Part shown: positions 59,762 to 64,000 of the stretch, in pieces
Numbering within the stretch: position 1 is the stretch's first letter
Layout of the letters: every line of letters begins with the position of its first letter
DNA from: Acephala macrosclerotiorum
Taxonomy: Eukaryota; Ascomycota; Leotiomycetes; Helotiales; Mollisiaceae
Direction: 5' to 3'
Length of the DNA stretch: 64,000 nt
Assembly: GCA_014904845.1 (NCBI GenBank)
Contig: MU119296.1
Location: 62,001-126,000, forward strand
Notes under the pieces: generated by a model
Told to the model about the DNA's origin: nothing
Databases searched by the model: none
The model's input: only the letters and a program-made list of their open reading frames with translations
Position numbers and translations under genes: made by a program

Positions 59762-60562
59762 CTATTGAAATTCCCCGAACTCGCCGTCATCAAATCCCAT
59801 GTCTCCTATTGTACTCGGATTTGGCGGTTCGAATGTCTGACTGAGTCTCTTCTGGGCCTTGAGTTCCGAAGCACTCGGTGGTGGAGGCAGAAACGACCCC
59901 AAAGATCCTCCTCCCGGCGGTGGAGGCAACGAGAAACTCCCAAGGTTTTGGTGTGATTGCTCTTTCTCCTTCGGTGGATTCCTTCTCCCTGCCCTTCCAC
60001 CAATGTTGACTGTGATCGTCTCTCCCTCCTTCAGGCTGAAGTCTCTCTTCTCTTCTTTCTTTTCTTCTTTCATTGATTTCTTCCCCCCAGCCTTTCCGTT
60101 ATCTTCGAATCCCAATGTCTTCCTAACTTCCTGCAACGCAACACTGAAGTCGAATGCCTCACTCCGTTCCTCAAACCCTACTCCCAAAACAGCCTTCCTG
60201 CCACCTTCTCCCTCAACCCTCACAGCAAAGAATCTGCTAGAGTCCAACACTTGCTCAACAACCGTCGGTTGCGTATACGGCGCTGCAGCAAATAGTTGAC
60301 CATTGCTCGGATCCTCCAGTAATAGATCCGTCTTCAACGACTCGCCGGAGGCTATAGGGATTGCTGTTTCAAGTATTCGTAACCGAGCAGTGAAGATCTG
60401 ACGTTTGTTGTTGTCTGCTGTCCATGATGCTGCCACGTAGCCTTTTGTGCTGGTAAGAGGGGGAATCTGATAGACGTGGACGGAGGTAGCGATGAAGAGG
60501 ATTCGTTGAATAGCATCTGCGGGGAGAGGTCGTCCCGTTGCGGGGTCGATTGAAGGTTCCAT
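59762..60562 (-). CDS. NECAP-like adaptin-ear-binding coat protein
   Basis: Clathrin-coat accessory protein of the NECAP (DUF1681) family, which links AP-2/AP-1 adaptors to coat assembly during endocytosis. Single exon, 266 aa; the only in-frame ATG before the domain is at 60560-60562, although the frame is open further up. The PH-like NECAP domain spans about residues 15-165: IQRILFIATSVHVYQIPP, GYVAASWTADNNKRQIFTAR, LEDPSNGQLFAAAPY, RFFAVRVEG, KAVLGVGFEERSEAFDFSVA and LQEVRKTLGFED. The remainder is disordered, Lys/Glu rich, then Pro/Gly rich (LPPPPGGGSLGSFLPPPP). It ends in DDGEFGEFQ, an acidic-aromatic end suited to adaptor ear binding. Divergent from eIF2B-alpha. Confidence 0.92.
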   Translation of the reverse strand: MEPSIDPATGRPLPADAIQRILFIATSVHVYQIPPLTSTKGYVAASWTADNNKRQIFTARLRILETAIPIASGESLKTDLLLEDPSNGQLFAAAPYTQPTVVEQVLDSSRFFAVRVEGEGGRKAVLGVGFEERSEAFDFSVALQEVRKTLGFEDNGKAGGKKSMKEEKKEEKRDFSLKEGETITVNIGGRAGRRNPPKEKEQSHQNLGSFSLPPPPGGGSLGSFLPPPPSASELKAQKRLSQTFEPPNPSTIGDMGFDDGEFGEFQ

Positions 60563-60906
60563 TCTCGAGCTTTTGGGTATTAGAGTGAGGCCTAATTTCG
60601 AATGGCTGGCATCTATCTGTGGATGACTCAAAATGGGATCGTTTTTGTGAAAAGGAGTGAGGTACGAAGCATGAAGTGAAGGAATGAATGTCACAAGCTG
60701 TCTCCAATCAAAGCTCCAAGGCCAGCATGCGCTAAAGGTCCCGCTTGCAAGAGGGGCAGTGTAGCTTAAAAAGACATCACGTGAAATTCTACTTCATCCC
60801 TGCTATCGAGTCAATCTTGAATCGAAACAAATCGTTCTGTTGTGTGTTCACCTTTCATCCTTCCATCCTCTTTGCATTGCATTTGATCAGACAAGAAAAA
60901 GCAATT
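60563..60906. promoter_or_regulatory. Divergent promoter NECAP/eIF2B-alpha with a TCACGTG box
   Basis: 344 bp between divergent start codons. Contains CACGTG at 60778-60783 within ATCACGTGAAATTC, placed about 125 nt before the eIF2B-alpha ATG and 215 nt before the NECAP ATG, so it could serve both genes. Confidence 0.55.
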
Positions 60907-62259
60907 ATGGACGTCCAAACCTGTAAGTATAGTAACCCCTTGTGGCTGCCACTACAGCTCCTAGTGCGATGCGCCGTCAATTTCCAGAAGTAAATTCAAA
61001 GCCCCTCGTTGACTCTTAAATCCAGCAGCATCACAACCCTACGAAGGCAGCACAACACCACCACCACTCTCAGGACACCCACCAGCATTAAACAGAATGG
61101 CTTCCCTAGGCAACATACCCGCGAGCACGAAATCGAAACCTTTCGAGTACGCAATCCTCAATCTCCAAAGCAAGTTGCGACACTGACTCACACTTTTGCA
61201 GTATCGTAGAAACATACCACCGCCTCCTCCGCGAAGACCCCGACCTCACCATGCCCGTAGCAGCAATCGAAGCCCTCATCGAACTTCTCGGACAATCCCG
61301 CGCCGTCACCGTCTACGAAACCCTCGACCTAGTAAAAACCCAATCCGACTACCTCAAGTCCCGAATCCCTAACTCGATATCCCTCTCCGCCGGCACAGAT
61401 CTCTTTCAACGATACATGATCAATTCGTTAAAGCCTACGAGTACGGGTAATTTCGAGACGGTTAGACAGCATTTGTTAAGTAATGGACGACTGTTTGTTA
61501 ATAGGGCGAAGGCGGCGAGGGAGAGGATTGCGGCGTATGGCCAGCATTTTGTGAGGGATGGGAGTGTGGTTCTTACGCATGGGGGTTCGAGAGTTGTGGG
61601 GACGTTGTTGGGGAAGGCGGCGGAGGCTAGTAAGAGTAGTGGGAATGTGAGATTCAAGGTCATTTATGTGATGAATGATGCTCGAGGATCAGAAAGCAGA
61701 GCTGTTGTCTCCTCGCTTAGAGCAAAAGGCGTCCCGGTTGCGACAATAAGCGAGGGTGCGGTGGGATATGCTATGGGCAAGGTCAATTTGGTGATTGTTG
61801 GCGCGGAAGGAGTGGTGGAGAATGGTGGCATTATTTCGAGGTTGGGAACGTATCAGATTGCGTTGTTGGCTAAGGCGGCAGGGAAGCCGTTTTATGTTGC
61901 GGCAGAGAGTCACAAGTTTGTGAGACTGTATCCGTTGGGACAGTATGATTTGGGTATTGATCAAGAGGTTATTGAGTTTACTACTGAGGATGAGACGGTA
62001 TCGCTAGAAATGGGCTTTGCGGGGAAGACACTAAAGTTGGAAGAGGGGGAGGAATATTTCGACCAAGCGGCGGACCTGCTGAAGTTGCGTTCTATTGGTG
62101 ATGCTGTGGACTTCACTGTAAGTGTATACATTTTGAACAATTGGTCATTACTGATATAATTGGTAGCCTCCTGCATTGGTCTCAGCTCTCATTACAGAGT
62201 CTGGTGTCTTAACTCCCTCTGCTGTTAGTGAGGAGCTCATCAGCATGTGGTACTCATAA
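60907..62259 (+). CDS. GCN3: Translation initiation factor eIF2B subunit alpha
   Basis: Regulatory subunit of the eIF2B guanine nucleotide exchange complex; it senses phosphorylated eIF2 and couples stress to translation. Exons: 60907-60922 (16 nt), 61026-61146, 61202-62117, 62167-62259; 381 aa. The N-terminal segment is Thr/Pro rich and longer than in yeast Gcn3 (305 aa). Then: PFDIVETYHRLLREDPDL, VAAIEALIELLGQSRAVTVY, LSAGTDLFQRYM, AYGQHFVRDGSVVLTHGGSR, VYVMNDARGSES-like VIYVMNDARGSESRA, VGAEGVVENGGIISRLGTYQ, AKAAGKPFYVAAESHKFVRL and YPLGQYDLG. The Rossmann-like C-terminal domain ends PPALVSALITESGVLTPSAV then SEELISMWYS. The three introns close the frame. Confidence 0.96.
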
Positions 62260-63101
62260 GCCAAAGGATCCCAACAGCGTTAAAGCGAGCACGAAGAATC
62301 ACGCCACCAAACCCATCTCTGTCTCTGAGGAAGCACCTCAACAAACCCCGAGCTCGAGACAAGTAGGGATGATATGACATATATCTCGCTATCTTGCCTA
62401 TTTGCTAGAGCACGAGAGGACGAAAAGCATTACCAATGTCAGACATAGATGTGGATATAAGAATATTCTCAAACAGAATTTATATCCTGGAAAGCAGGTA
62501 CGAAGAACGAGGAAGGAACGAGGAGCAATGAAGGCGAGAAATAGAGCGTAAAGCTCGCTCACTATCTTGCTCTGAGCTGTACAAGATACCCACAACTAGA
62601 TAACTGAATGCTCAAATTGAAGCTGAGACATTAAGATGAATCACAAAGCACTAGCGTGTCAGACTTTGAATGCTGGTTTCGTGAATGATTCTTGCGAAGC
62701 CATAAAGCTGACAGTATTTAAGTGACTCTATAACTTGGCTCGAATATGGGGCTTCACTAACACAGGGCTTGCTGCAATGTACGACATCGACTCTTGGCAT
62801 TTAAGCAACTTGAGTTACTTAATTGGCATTGGACAATTAAAGGCTGCCAAGCAAGTCAGAGGTCACAAAAATTCGACAGCAGAGATAATTGTTGTAAGAA
62901 TGTTGATATCATTCAGCTATTGATATTGATTCGTTAATCATGAAGTCGAAGACTCATCCCGAGTCTCACAATAACGCACCACATCGCAATCGAAAAACCA
63001 ACGAAGAGTAGAAGTATGCCGCCTATGGATCATATTCCTTCATCCCAAATGTCCATTCCTTTGACCCGCTTCCTGCGTCTCCTTTCTCGTTACACAATCA
63101 C
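62260..63101. other. Intergenic, convergent
   Basis: 842 bp between the eIF2B-alpha stop and the glycine-zipper protein stop. No ORF with domain features, no repeat recognised. Confidence 0.45.
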
Positions 63102-63785
63102 CTAGTCACTATCGCTACCGATCCCTCGGCTCCGGCTCCTCGAATGCTTCCGATGATGATGGTGGTGATGTCCATGTTCCTCTTGCTGCGGATACAAACC
63201 TCCAACCGCATTTCCTCCATATTGACTCTGCTCTTGCTCCCACTTCTTCTCCTCTTTCTTCTTCTTATGACGACTTTCCAAAGCATTTGCGCCGATAGCT
63301 CCAACCACACCTCCGATAATCGTTCCTAGAGCTCCGCCACCGAATTCATGGCCTGCGAAACCACCTGCTGCTCCGCCGACGAGAGTGGCGCCGAGGCCTC
63401 TCTCGCCATCTTGTCCCGGACCTTCGAAGCCAGAGCCTGGAGGTCCACCGGCGCGGTTGTCGGCGTAGGGGGGCTGGCCTTGTGCAGCATATGGAGGTTG
63501 TTCACCGTATTGTGGTTGTGAGGGGTAGGGAGGCTGGGCCTGTTGGCCGTAAGGTGGTTGTTGAGGAGGTTGCCCATATGGTGCTTGTTGGTGTTGGTAG
63601 GGAGCTGGTGAATGGGAGGGAGAACCACCATAGTTGGGTTGCGCAGGGTATTGGGGCTGTTGGTAACCGCCTTGTTGGTGCTGAGGAGCGTAGTTCGGCT
63701 GACTTGGGTATTGGCTTTGCTGGTTATAGTTGGGCTGACCACCATAATTTGGCTGGCCGCCGCCGTAATAGTCGTTGCCTGACAT
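63102..63785 (-). CDS. Pro/Gln/Tyr-rich protein with a glycine-zipper segment
   Basis: Fungal protein of unknown function with a glycine-zipper 2TM-like domain. Single exon, 227 aa. Residues 1-110 are a low-complexity Gln/Pro/Tyr/Gly tract built from degenerate QPNYG/PYGQ units (for example GGQPNYGGQPNYNQQSQYP), likely to phase-separate or bind other proteins. Residues about 130-170 form the glycine-rich hydrophobic segment LGATLVGGAAGGFAGHEFGG, then GALGTIIGGVVGAIGANALE, with the small-xxx-small spacing of membrane-inserted glycine zippers. The C-terminal part is Lys/Glu rich, has a run of six His (EEHGHHHHHHRKHSRSRSRG) and ends DSD. Such proteins are often stress-related; no specific role can be claimed. 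Confidence 0.8.
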   Translation of the reverse strand: MSGNDYYGGGQPNYGGQPNYNQQSQYPSQPNYAPQHQQGGYQQPQYPAQPNYGGSPSHSPAPYQHQQAPYGQPPQQPPYGQQAQPPYPSQPQYGEQPPYAAQGQPPYADNRAGGPPGSGFEGPGQDGERGLGATLVGGAAGGFAGHEFGGGALGTIIGGVVGAIGANALESRHKKKKEEKKWEQEQSQYGGNAVGGLYPQQEEHGHHHHHHRKHSRSRSRGIGSDSD

Positions 63786-64000
63786 GTTGTCTGTCGTAGA
63801 GTTGTGATAGAGGTTGATGGGAGGTGCGGGTTGTGTTGAGGAATGGGGAAGAAGAAAAGGAAGGAGACGACGATGGGGGCCACCCTTTAATAGCTGATTG
63901 TTGACACTTGCCTCGCCAGTGAATAGTAGACAACTGAGCTGACTTACGTGCTTTAGCGGGGTGTAGGAGGGGCTGGTCGGCTTGGGGCAATGACCGAATC
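63786..64000. other. Promoter side of the glycine-zipper gene; window edge
   Basis: 215 bp upstream of the minus-strand gene reaching the window end. No feature recognised. Confidence 0.4.

Overview
This 64-kb window comes from a filamentous ascomycete nuclear genome (Pezizomycotina). The evidence is dense intron-bearing genes with 41-230 nt GT-AG introns, recognisable branch sites, and fungal-type gene structures. Gene content (RPA32, IDI1, SYO1, DBP10, DBP4, FAD1, a SUN protein, UDP-glucose 4-epimerase, Arb1, IPMK, NECAP, eIF2B-alpha) is typical of that group. A leotiomycete-like origin is my guess from general impression only. I saw no tRNA, rRNA, transposon ORF or CRISPR-like array.

Layout. 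0.9-5.6 kb is a decayed accessory block: a sedolisin protease gene with one frameshift, the remains of an unknown gene with a frameshift and two stops, and the 5' half of an NCS1 nucleobase-type permease with a frameshift and two stops. 7-28.6 kb is a conserved core: RFA2, a GNAT acetyltransferase, IDI1 and SYO1 back to back, a disordered basic protein, DBP10, an MFS transporter, DBP4, FAD1 and a PRISE-type reductase. SYO1, DBP10 and DBP4 all serve large-subunit ribosome assembly. 28.6-50.7 kb has a SUN-domain protein, UDP-glucose epimerase convergent with a quinone oxidoreductase, an ankyrin-type protein with a STAND-like N-terminus and a predicted membrane tail, a cytochrome b561, a prolyl-4-hydroxylase-like gene with a premature stop, Arb1 and an inositol polyphosphate kinase. 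50.7-64 kb has a GT2-like type II membrane protein, a coiled-coil hypothetical gene, a zinc-finger pseudogene, NECAP, eIF2B-alpha and a glycine-zipper protein.

How things fit together. The intact genes are mostly housekeeping, and for nearly every multi-exon model the exon lengths summed to a multiple of three. In contrast, five accessory genes (sedolisin, unknown, NCS1, P4H-like, zinc finger) carry clear disabling lesions, so the window mixes a stable core with decaying lineage-specific genes. Sequencing error cannot be excluded for the single-lesion cases.

Regulatory signals visible include a cluster of AACGCG/ACGCGT (MCB-like) sites in front of RFA2, TCACGTG-type boxes in front of RFA2, DBP10 and the NECAP/eIF2B-alpha pair, compact divergent promoters, and an imperfect ~130-160 bp tandem repeat upstream of the epimerase gene. 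All exon boundaries were worked out by eye from frame continuity and splice signals; no homology search was run.
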